The notes under the pieces: model-generated
What the model was told of the DNA's origin: nothing
Databases searched by the model: none
What the model saw: the letters and a program-made list of their open reading frames with translations, nothing else
Made by a program: the position numbers and the translations under genes
Part shown: piece by piece, positions 27,825-34,768 of the stretch
Position numbering within the stretch: the stretch's first letter is position 1
How the letters are laid out: each line of letters opens with the position of its first letter
Assembly (NCBI RefSeq): GCF_019966495.1
Contig: NZ_JAIMIA010000046.1
Coordinates: 1 to 38,306, forward strand
Length of the DNA stretch: 38,306 bases
DNA from: Tateyamaria pelophila
Lineage (GTDB): Bacteria; Pseudomonadota; Alphaproteobacteria; Rhodobacterales; Rhodobacteraceae
Direction: 5' to 3'

Positions 27825-28300
27825 TGGCAAGAACACCCGTTACGTTTAACCTCAACGGCAGCCCTAAGGCAGCATTTGCGAACCCGGGGCAGAACCTGCT
27901 CGATTTTTTGCGCCGCGATGTCGGGGATCTGACACCAAAGTTTGGCTGCGGTCAGGGCACCTGTGGCGCCTGCACCGTGACAATCAACGGTCAGACCCAG
28001 CTTGCCTGTCTTGTATTGGCTGAAGCCGTCAACGGGCAAGACGTCCGCACCGCAGGAGGGCTTGGACAGGGTGCCACCCTCGACCCGCTGCAAGAGTCGT
28101 TCATGGATCATTTCGCCGCACAATGCGGTTATTGTACGCCGGGTATGCTGGTGTCGGCGCGCGCCCTTCTGGATCAAAACCCGCGCCCCACTCGTGACGA
28201 GGTGATCGAAGCAATCTCGGGCAACCTGTGCCGCTGTACCGGTTATGAGCCGATCATCACAGCAATTCTGGCCGTTGCCGAAGGGAGGGAACGGGCATGA
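27824..28300 (+). CDS. Xanthine dehydrogenase-family 2Fe-2S subunit (CoxS type)
   Basis: Small iron-sulfur subunit, 158 residues. Plant-ferredoxin-type cluster: Cys42, Cys47, Cys50 and Cys62 (GCGQGTCGACTVTING...C). Second, molybdenum-proximal cluster: Cys101, Cys104, Cys136 and Cys138 (QCGYCTPGM ... GNLCRCTGYEPI). All eight ligands are present, so electron transfer between the molybdenum site and FAD should be intact. The ATG at 27824 overlaps the previous stop; a longer frame from 27758 is a shadow of the FAD gene. It overlaps the next gene by 4 bp. Confidence 0.95.
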   Translation: MARTPVTFNLNGSPKAAFANPGQNLLDFLRRDVGDLTPKFGCGQGTCGACTVTINGQTQLACLVLAEAVNGQDVRTAGGLGQGATLDPLQESFMDHFAAQCGYCTPGMLVSARALLDQNPRPTRDEVIEAISGNLCRCTGYEPIITAILAVAEGRERA

Positions 28301-30012
28301 AAAACATGACAACTGACGGTCCGATGGTGGAGTTTCGCAAAGACCTCTTTGCCGATGAGAGAGACGACAACCTCAATGAGGTCGGCAAGCCGACCCGACG
28401 TCAGGATATTCGTGGGCATGTCACAGGGCGATCGCCATTTTTCGACGATCATCTCTTCAATGGTCTGTTGCACATGCGCTGCGCACGCTCGCCGCACCAT
28501 CACGCGCGGATCCGGCGGGTTGATACAACTGCCGCCGAGCGGATGCCCGGTGTCGTGCGCGTGCTGACCGGACGGGACGTGCCAGTCAATCTGAATACGC
28601 TGTTATCGCTTCTCGATTTCGGTCTCGATGACGAACCCATTCTGTCGGAGACCAAGGTTGCCTACAAAGGTGAACCCGTGGCCGCAGTCATCGCAGAAAC
28701 AGAGGCCGAGGCGCGCGCCGCAGCCGCAGCCGTGCACGTGGATTGGGAGGTTCTGCCTCATGTCCTCGACGTTGAAGAGGCAGTGAAACCGGGGGCTCCG
28801 GCCGTTCTCGATATCTATCCCAACAACAAATTCGTCTATCACGGGAAATATGATCACCAGAAATTGCGTTTTGGCGATGTGGATGCCGCGTTCAAAACGG
28901 CCGATCACATTGTCGAAGGGCGCTATCAGATGTCGCCCATCGAACAGGCTCCGATCGAAACCTGTGGCGCAATCGCGGCCCCCGAACAGAACGACCGCTA
29001 TGTTTGCTATACCTCGACGCAAGCGCTTTTCTTTTCGCTTGGGACTGCCGCCAAGGTTTTGACGCTCCCCTCATCGCGACTGCATTTTATTGGCGGCACG
29101 GTCGGTGGGGGCTTTGGCGGCAAGGTCGATTCCATCCATGAGCCTCTGGCGATATTGGGCACGATGCTGACAGGGCGACCCGTGAAATATGCCTGGGACC
29201 GCGCAGAAGAGATGCAGGTGGGCGCCCCGCGCGGGGCGGAACGGTGGTACATCACGGACGGCGTCATGGCCGATGGCCGTATCGTGGCGCGCAAATTCAC
29301 CGGGTATTTCGATGCAGGCGCTTACACCCGTCTGTCATCTTATGCGATCATCAAAGGTGTGGGTCATTTGCCCGGCCCGTACACGATCCCGAATGTCTAT
29401 GCCGACGTCTATTGCGTTTACACAAATCGAACACCCGCCACCGCCATGCGTGGGTTCGGCATCACCGGAGTCGACTTTTCCATCGAAGCCCATATGGACA
29501 AGGTGGCCGAAACGGTTGGCATGAACCCGATCGAGCTACGCATTCTGAACGCCTACCGCGATGGCGACATGAAGGCGCACCGGCGCGAGGCCAAGAACTG
29601 CGCCTTGATTGAATGCGCGCAGGTTGTCGCGGAAAAGGCTGGCGTGACGATCTCGCCCGCGTTGAAAGCGGCAAACTCCCTGACCGGTGGCGGCGGAGAT
29701 CGTGGCGCACTTCCAGTTTTCACCGCAACCGATTCAGAGGGCCGCGTCGAAGGGTTCACTGCCACCAGCTATGCGAAGAAAGGGGGGGGCTCCGGCCCGG
29801 AAAATCTGCCGCCGGTGGCGCTTCGGCCAACCGCCGCGCAACCGGCAACACGCCCTGCGCCGCAACCACGTGTCGAGACCGCTCGTCCAGCGCCGCAGGC
29901 CGCCGCACCAGACAACCCTCGCCCTTCCGAGCCAGCAGATCAGACACAAAAGAAACCCGCACGATCGGGCGCGATGCGGTTTTCATCCCTCTCCGGCTTC
30001 AGGAGGCGCTGA
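28297..30012 (+). CDS. Molybdenum hydroxylase large subunit, N-terminal half (separate gene)
   Basis: First part of the molybdopterin-binding subunit, 571 residues. It has the a/b hammerhead domain (about 40-150; RQDIRGHVTGRSPFFDDH, KVAYKGEPVAAVIAET) and the first Mo-cofactor domain: GGTVGGGFGGK (266-276) and the active-site Arg in AMRGFG (383-388). This is the xanthine-dehydrogenase-type loop; the CO dehydrogenase motifs AYRCSFR or AYRGAGR are absent. Family homology ends at about residue 500. The final ~70 residues are Pro/Ala-rich (about 500-560) and end in a basic RFSSLSGFRRR. The catalytic Glu is in the next gene. The stop and next start share a base (TGATG), so the two halves are made in step. 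Nicotinate dehydrogenase of Eubacterium barkeri (NdhL/NdhM) is a known split precedent. Confidence 0.9.
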   Translation: MKNMTTDGPMVEFRKDLFADERDDNLNEVGKPTRRQDIRGHVTGRSPFFDDHLFNGLLHMRCARSPHHHARIRRVDTTAAERMPGVVRVLTGRDVPVNLNTLLSLLDFGLDDEPILSETKVAYKGEPVAAVIAETEAEARAAAAAVHVDWEVLPHVLDVEEAVKPGAPAVLDIYPNNKFVYHGKYDHQKLRFGDVDAAFKTADHIVEGRYQMSPIEQAPIETCGAIAAPEQNDRYVCYTSTQALFFSLGTAAKVLTLPSSRLHFIGGTVGGGFGGKVDSIHEPLAILGTMLTGRPVKYAWDRAEEMQVGAPRGAERWYITDGVMADGRIVARKFTGYFDAGAYTRLSSYAIIKGVGHLPGPYTIPNVYADVYCVYTNRTPATAMRGFGITGVDFSIEAHMDKVAETVGMNPIELRILNAYRDGDMKAHRREAKNCALIECAQVVAEKAGVTISPALKAANSLTGGGGDRGALPVFTATDSEGRVEGFTATSYAKKGGGSGPENLPPVALRPTAAQPATRPAPQPRVETARPAPQAAAPDNPRPSEPADQTQKKPARSGAMRFSSLSGFRRR

Positions 30013-31034
30013 TGGCAATCCACAAAGGCCGCGGTTTTGCGGCAATCAATTACCCCATAGGCATGAACCTCGGCGGCGACCCGTCCCAGGCGCTGGTGCA
30101 CTCCAACCCGGATGGCAAATTCACGGTCGCGCTTTCCGCCATTGATCTGGGGCAGGGGATGAAGTCCGTCACACGTCAGATTGCGGCCGAAACCCTCGGC
30201 GTGCCGATCGAAGACGTGTACGTCGACACTGCCGACAGCGATACGGGGCCCCACGACATGGGATCGTTTGCCAGTCGCGGGACACACCGGATGGGCAACG
30301 CCGTCATCCGCGCCTCGGAAGAAGCACGCCAGGTGATGCTGGAAGCCGCAGCCGAAGAACTTGAAGTCGATGCAGGCGATCTGGTCACGGACGGCAAAGG
30401 CAGCATCCATGTCCGCGGCGCGCCGTCGCGATCGATCACCACGATGGCTGCCGCGCAGGCGGCTCAATTCCGGCAAGGGCGCACCATTGCAGGGCGAGGC
30501 ATCTTTCTGGTGCCACTCTCGGAAGTCGATCCGGAAACCGGCGAAATGTCACCTGTCACCACGTTTGCCCATGCCGCCATGCTTGTGACGGTCGAGGTTG
30601 ACGACGAAACCGGCGAAGTTGCCGTCACGGACATGCAATCGGCCTACGAAGTCGGTCGGGCGCTGAACCCCAAACTGGTCGAACAGCAATTGCGGGGTGG
30701 TGCATGGATGGGCATGAGTCATGCCGCTTGGGAAACGACCGAACCCTACTATCCCGCGCGCGATCATGGCCCCGAAGACTTCAACACCTACCTGATGCCG
30801 GGGCCGGGCGATCTGGCGCCGCACCATATCAGCGTTTTGGAGCGACCAGCCGCCGATGGACCTTACGGCGGCAAAGGGCCGGGCGAGATGTGCGCCAACC
30901 CTGTGCTGCCCGCGGTGGTCAACGCGGTTTATGATGCGGTTGGTGTCCGGATTGATGAGTTGCCAGTCACGCCGGAAAAGGTGCTGCGCGGTATTCAGGC
31001 CATGGGCGGTGCGAAACCCCGGCAGGCGCTCTGA
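30012..31034 (+). CDS. Molybdenum hydroxylase large subunit, C-terminal half (separate gene)
   Basis: Second Mo-cofactor domain, 340 residues, starting MAIHKGRGFAAINYPIGMN, the point where this domain begins inside ordinary one-piece large subunits. Cofactor-binding segments: SAIDLGQGMKSVTRQIAAE and GSFASRGTHRMGNAV. The catalytic base is Glu292 in GGKGPGEMCANPVLPA, matching the GxGE motif of xanthine dehydrogenase. The frame is open further upstream to 29613, but that part is a shadow of the N-terminal-half gene. No frameshift is visible at the junction: the upstream half has its own extension and stop, and this half has its own start. It overlaps coxD by one base. Confidence 0.92.
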   Translation: MAIHKGRGFAAINYPIGMNLGGDPSQALVHSNPDGKFTVALSAIDLGQGMKSVTRQIAAETLGVPIEDVYVDTADSDTGPHDMGSFASRGTHRMGNAVIRASEEARQVMLEAAAEELEVDAGDLVTDGKGSIHVRGAPSRSITTMAAAQAAQFRQGRTIAGRGIFLVPLSEVDPETGEMSPVTTFAHAAMLVTVEVDDETGEVAVTDMQSAYEVGRALNPKLVEQQLRGGAWMGMSHAAWETTEPYYPARDHGPEDFNTYLMPGPGDLAPHHISVLERPAADGPYGGKGPGEMCANPVLPAVVNAVYDAVGVRIDELPVTPEKVLRGIQAMGGAKPRQAL

Positions 31035-31915
31035 TGACAGTCCGGCGGTCCATACAAGGGATTGACGGGCCAGAACCGCTCGCCCGGTCTCTTGGTGATG
31101 CCCAATACATTGCAGATGAAGGGCTTGCGACGGCGGCCTACCTTGCGTTGGCACTGGGCAAGCCGCTTTTGCTCGAAGGTGCGCCTGGCGTGGGTAAAAC
31201 CGAAGCTGCCAAGGCACTGGCCTCTGTGCTTGGGCGCGAGCTTGTCCGGCTGCAATGCTACGAGGGTATCGACGCGTCCGCCGCGATGTACGAATGGAAT
31301 TTTCCACGTCAGATGCTGGCCATCCGGCAGGCGGGCGATGACTACGTCAACCTCTATGACGATCAGTTCCTGATCGCGCGGCCGATCCTGCAAGCCTTGG
31401 AAGCGCCGCGCGACAGGGTGTTGCTGATCGACGAGATCGACCGGGCAGACCATGAATTCGAAGCGTTCCTGTTGGAATTTCTGTCGGATTTCACCGTCTC
31501 GATCCCGGAGCGGGGCACTGTGCGGGCCAGCGAACCGCCTGTTGTCGTGCTGACCTCAAACCGCACCCGCGAATTGCACGAAGCGCTGCGCCGCCGCTGT
31601 GTTTATCATTGGATCGACTACCCCGAACCCGAACTGGAAACACGGATCGTAATGATGCGTGCCGCCACCGTGGCAGAAGACACCGCCACACGAGTGGTGC
31701 GCGCGGTTGGCGCGTTGCGCGCCGCACCTCTGGCCAAGCCTCCGGGCGTGGCCGAAACCGTCGAGTGGGCCGAGGCAGCAACGCTGCTCAACCAACAAGG
31801 GGCTGCCTGGCCGCAAGCCTTTGCCCGGGCCATTGGTGTCGTGCTGAAGGATCAGGATGATCTGGAATTCATGACACCTCAATTGGACGCTTTGCTATCG
31901 GAGAGTGCGGCATGA
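31034..31915 (+). CDS. coxD: CoxD-type AAA+ ATPase (MoxR family), molybdo-enzyme maturation
   Basis: 293 residues. Walker A LLLEGAPGVGKTEAAKAL (Lys55), Walker B RVLLIDEIDRAD, sensor region VVVLTSNRTRELHEALRRRC, as in MoxR ATPases. In CO dehydrogenase of Oligotropha, CoxD acts in maturation of the molybdenum site, working with the VWA protein CoxE; the same pair follows many xanthine-dehydrogenase-family genes. The position right after the large-subunit halves supports that role here. It overlaps the previous gene by one base and coxE by four. Confidence 0.92.
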   Translation: MTVRRSIQGIDGPEPLARSLGDAQYIADEGLATAAYLALALGKPLLLEGAPGVGKTEAAKALASVLGRELVRLQCYEGIDASAAMYEWNFPRQMLAIRQAGDDYVNLYDDQFLIARPILQALEAPRDRVLLIDEIDRADHEFEAFLLEFLSDFTVSIPERGTVRASEPPVVVLTSNRTRELHEALRRRCVYHWIDYPEPELETRIVMMRAATVAEDTATRVVRAVGALRAAPLAKPPGVAETVEWAEAATLLNQQGAAWPQAFARAIGVVLKDQDDLEFMTPQLDALLSESAA

Positions 31916-33009
31916 TCCCGCGCGCGCTTGATCCGTTCCTGGCCTTTCCGCAGGCGCTGCGGGCAACCGGGTTTCCGGCTTCCCCTGACAGAACAGAAAC
32001 GTTCCTGACAGCAGTCGGCTTGCTTGGCCCGCGTCGCCTGGCCGATGTGCGCCGCGCCGCGCATGCTGTCTATGGTCCCGGCCCGGACAGGCAAGAATTG
32101 TTCGACACGATATTCGATACCGTCTTTCTTGGCCGAAGCATCGCCGCCCCGGCACCGGGCGAGCCCGAAGAATTGCCCCCGAGTTTTGATGCCGGTGCGT
32201 TCGAAGACCTGATCGCACCGGAAGACGAAGACCCATCAGGCGGTGAGGCGACTGCCGCAGAACGGTTGTTTGCACGCGAGCTTGCCTCCGGCGATGAGGA
32301 TGCCCTGTTGCGAACGTTTTCGCGGGCCTTGCCGCGCAGTTTGCCAAAGCGCAGATCGCGACGCCTCGCACCCGGCAACGGACGGCTTGCAGATGCGCGG
32401 CGCGCCTTTCGCGACATGCTGCGCCGCGACGGTGAAATAACGCAGTTACCGACACGTCATCGCTTGCCGCGGGAGCGGCGGGTCGTGATGTTGATCGACG
32501 TTTCGGGCAGTATGAAGCAGGGCACAGAAGGTGCGCTCCGGCTGGCGCATGCACTGGTTCAGGGCGGCCAACGCGTCGAGTGTTTTACGCTTGGCACCCG
32601 CCTCACGCGCGTGACCCGTCCGCTGCGTCACAAAAATCGCGATCAGGCTTTGACGCTGGCGTCCGGGCTCGTGGCGGACTGGGACGGCGGCACGCGGTTG
32701 GGCGAAGCCATGGCCGTTTTTCTGAGCATTCCACGTTTTGCAGCACACACGCGCGGCGCACTTGTGATCATCGTATCCGATGGCCTGGAACGCGGTGGGC
32801 CCGAAGCGCTCATTGCGTCGACTCAGCGTCTGAAATCGCTGGCGTGGTCCGTGCTCTGGCTGTCGCCGCTGGCCGCTGATCCGGCCTTTCGCCCGGAAAC
32901 CGGGGCGATGAAGGCGATCTTGCCAATGCTTGACCGGCTGGGAGACGGCAGCACGCCACCTGCCATAGCGGCGGAAATACTGGACTTTGCCAAGGGAGCG
33001 CGCCGGTGA
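31912..33009 (+). CDS. coxE: CoxE-type von Willebrand factor A-domain protein
   Basis: 365 residues, cytoplasmic. The C-terminal half (from about residue 190) is a VWA domain with the metal-ion site DVSGSM near residue 196, a Thr in GGTRLG and an Asp in VIIVSDGLERGG, which complete the MIDAS. The N-terminal half is acidic then basic (SLPKRRSRRLAPGNGR) and is typical of CoxE. It is the partner of the AAA+ ATPase encoded just before it. It overlaps coxD by 4 bp and the amidohydrolase gene by 4 bp. Confidence 0.92.
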   Translation: MIPRALDPFLAFPQALRATGFPASPDRTETFLTAVGLLGPRRLADVRRAAHAVYGPGPDRQELFDTIFDTVFLGRSIAAPAPGEPEELPPSFDAGAFEDLIAPEDEDPSGGEATAAERLFARELASGDEDALLRTFSRALPRSLPKRRSRRLAPGNGRLADARRAFRDMLRRDGEITQLPTRHRLPRERRVVMLIDVSGSMKQGTEGALRLAHALVQGGQRVECFTLGTRLTRVTRPLRHKNRDQALTLASGLVADWDGGTRLGEAMAVFLSIPRFAAHTRGALVIIVSDGLERGGPEALIASTQRLKSLAWSVLWLSPLAADPAFRPETGAMKAILPMLDRLGDGSTPPAIAAEILDFAKGARR

Positions 33010-33890
33010 ATGTCGTAGATGCACATTTCCATGTCTGGCGGCAACGCGACCTGCCGTGGCTCGACGGGCCGATGCAACCGCGCATTTTCGGACCCTACGA
33101 GCCGATCCGCAGGGATTATCCCATGTCGGAATACCTAGAGGATATCGACGGGACGGGTGTCACCAAATCGGTTTATGTGCAGGCCAACTGGCCTACGGAT
33201 CGAGCCGAAGAAGAGGCCAACTGGATCGAAACGCTGGTGTCTGAAACCGGGTGGCCGCATGGTCTGGTGGCTTATGCCGATATGACCGTGTCTGATGTGC
33301 GTCGCAGTCTTGATCGTTTGATGCGCTTCCCGCGCTTGCGGGGCATTCGCCAGCAATTCCATTGGCATGATAACCCGGTTTACCGTTTTGCACCGCACGC
33401 CGATCTCTGCGTTGATCCGGTCGTGCAGCGCAATGTGGCCCGATTGGCCGACTATAACCTGGTCTTCGACCTTCAGGTCTTTGCACCGCAGATGGCAGGG
33501 GCCTGCGTTTTGGCCGATGCCTGCCCCGATGTGACGTTTGTGCTACAGCATGCAGGCATGCTGGAAGATGTCTCTGATGCGGGCCGCGCTGCATGGCGTG
33601 TGGCCATGACGGAACTGGCGGGCCGACCTAATGTCGTCGCGAAACTGTCAGGGTTCGGGACATTTCAGCACCGTTTGGACCCCGATCTCATTCAGTGGCT
33701 CACGTCCGAGGCCGTGGCGATGTTCGGTGCCGACAGATGCCTGTGGGGTTCGAATTTCCCAATAGAAAAACTCTGGACCGACTACAGTGCGCTTTTCACC
33801 GCACATCGCGCCGCTGCGGGCGGGCTGAGTGATGCGGAACAACAAGCAATTTTCAACGACACGGCCTGCCGTGTCTATCGACTGAAATAA
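33006..33890 (+). CDS. Amidohydrolase-family TIM-barrel hydrolase (Amidohydro_2, lactonase/decarboxylase-like)
   Basis: 294 residues, metal-dependent hydrolase of the COG3618 type. Metal or active-site segments: VDAHFHVW (residues 4-11), FHWHDNP, VLQHAGM and LWGSNFPIEKL with the late Asp position of the family replaced by Asn (related proteins often have GSDWP or GSNFP here). Members hydrolyse lactones such as 2-pyrone-4,6-dicarboxylate or L-rhamnono-lactone, or decarboxylate aromatic acids. Coding starts at a GTG overlapping the coxE stop. In this cluster it could open a ring or lactone made after hydroxylation; the substrate is not evident. Confidence 0.88.
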   Translation: MNVVDAHFHVWRQRDLPWLDGPMQPRIFGPYEPIRRDYPMSEYLEDIDGTGVTKSVYVQANWPTDRAEEEANWIETLVSETGWPHGLVAYADMTVSDVRRSLDRLMRFPRLRGIRQQFHWHDNPVYRFAPHADLCVDPVVQRNVARLADYNLVFDLQVFAPQMAGACVLADACPDVTFVLQHAGMLEDVSDAGRAAWRVAMTELAGRPNVVAKLSGFGTFQHRLDPDLIQWLTSEAVAMFGADRCLWGSNFPIEKLWTDYSALFTAHRAAAGGLSDAEQQAIFNDTACRVYRLK

Positions 33891-33906
33891 CAGGGAGGGC
33901 GATGCA

Positions 33907-34758
33907 ATGGGCTTGGAAATCAAAATTCTCGACTACGGGGATATTGAGCTGGAATCGAGTTTTCTGGTGCTCGCGCGCGATTGCGGGCGCACACGCCGGG
34001 TGCCGGTTTACGGTTTTCTGATCCTTGGCGGTCAGTACCCCATCGTCGTCGACACCGGCTATCGCGACAATGCGATCATGGAGACGCTGGGGATGCGCGG
34101 CTTGCAATTCCACGAGAACATGATCGAAAGGCAGTTGGCCAACCACGGCGTCAAACCCGGCGATGTGCGCTATGTCCTGCATACCCATCTGCATATTGAT
34201 CACGCAGGCAAAGACGATCATTTCTCGATGAATACGACGGTCGTCATAAACCGCCGAGAGCTTGAATATTCCGTCTCGGGCCTTATGCACCCGCAATATC
34301 CGAAACCCGATATCATTCATCTTGTCGAGCGTCTCCATCACCCCGGCGCCTTGCGTCTTGAGGATCTTGAAATCTCTGGACCCGTTGAACTCATGCCGGG
34401 CGTCTTTCTGGAAGCGGCAGGCGCGCATACAGAAGGGTCGATGAACGTACATGTCGATACCGATGCCGGCCGCGCGACGATTTGCGGCGATGTCATTTAT
34501 GACTTCAATGACCAGATCATTGATCCGGTGCACTCCTTTGGCCCCGAAGAATATCAGGTGACCGGAAACCACGGCAATACCAAGCGTCAGGAGAAAGGGG
34601 CGATCCGCAAGCTCATGTATTCGGACGCAAAATTCCTCCTGCCCATCCACGACAAGCCGGCGATGATCGAGAACGGGCGCGTTGTTGGTCGGTTGGATAT
34701 GGTCATTCCCGGCCCCGTGAGCCAGTCCGTGCCCCGCCGCGACTGGTTCCCCGCCTGA
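33907..34758 (+). CDS. Metallo-beta-lactamase-fold hydrolase (AHL-lactonase-like)
   Basis: 283 residues. The zinc site HTHLHIDH contains HxHxDH at His94, His96, Asp98 and His99; further ligands are in GAHTEGSMNVH, TICGDVIYD and LLPIHDKP. The layout matches the N-acyl-homoserine-lactonase group of the MBL superfamily, which also includes pyridoxolactonase and other lactone or cyclic amide hydrolases. AGGGAGGGCGATGCA before the ATG is a good ribosome site. It is cytoplasmic, without signal peptide. Set among catabolic genes, a lactone or cyclic imide from the imported compound is a more likely substrate than a quorum signal. Confidence 0.88.
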   Translation: MGLEIKILDYGDIELESSFLVLARDCGRTRRVPVYGFLILGGQYPIVVDTGYRDNAIMETLGMRGLQFHENMIERQLANHGVKPGDVRYVLHTHLHIDHAGKDDHFSMNTTVVINRRELEYSVSGLMHPQYPKPDIIHLVERLHHPGALRLEDLEISGPVELMPGVFLEAAGAHTEGSMNVHVDTDAGRATICGDVIYDFNDQIIDPVHSFGPEEYQVTGNHGNTKRQEKGAIRKLMYSDAKFLLPIHDKPAMIENGRVVGRLDMVIPGPVSQSVPRRDWFPA

Positions 34759-34768
34759 GGAGAATGGC

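Noticed and set aside
29613-30012. Long upstream extension of the C-terminal-half gene (open frame from 29613)
   Set aside because: The extension is Arg/Ser-rich shadow translation of the N-terminal-half gene; family homology begins exactly at the ATG at 30012.
27024-31034. Aerobic CO dehydrogenase (CoxMSL), suggested by the gene order M-S-L-D-E
   Set aside because: The active-site loop is AMRGFG (xanthine dehydrogenase type). Neither the form I AYRCSFR nor the form II AYRGAGR motif is present, and the large subunit is split.
33907-34758. Quorum-quenching AHL lactonase as the definite function of the MBL-fold gene
   Set aside because: The HxHxDH site only shows the superfamily; its place inside a catabolic operon makes another lactone or cyclic amide more likely, and no luxR or luxI gene is near.
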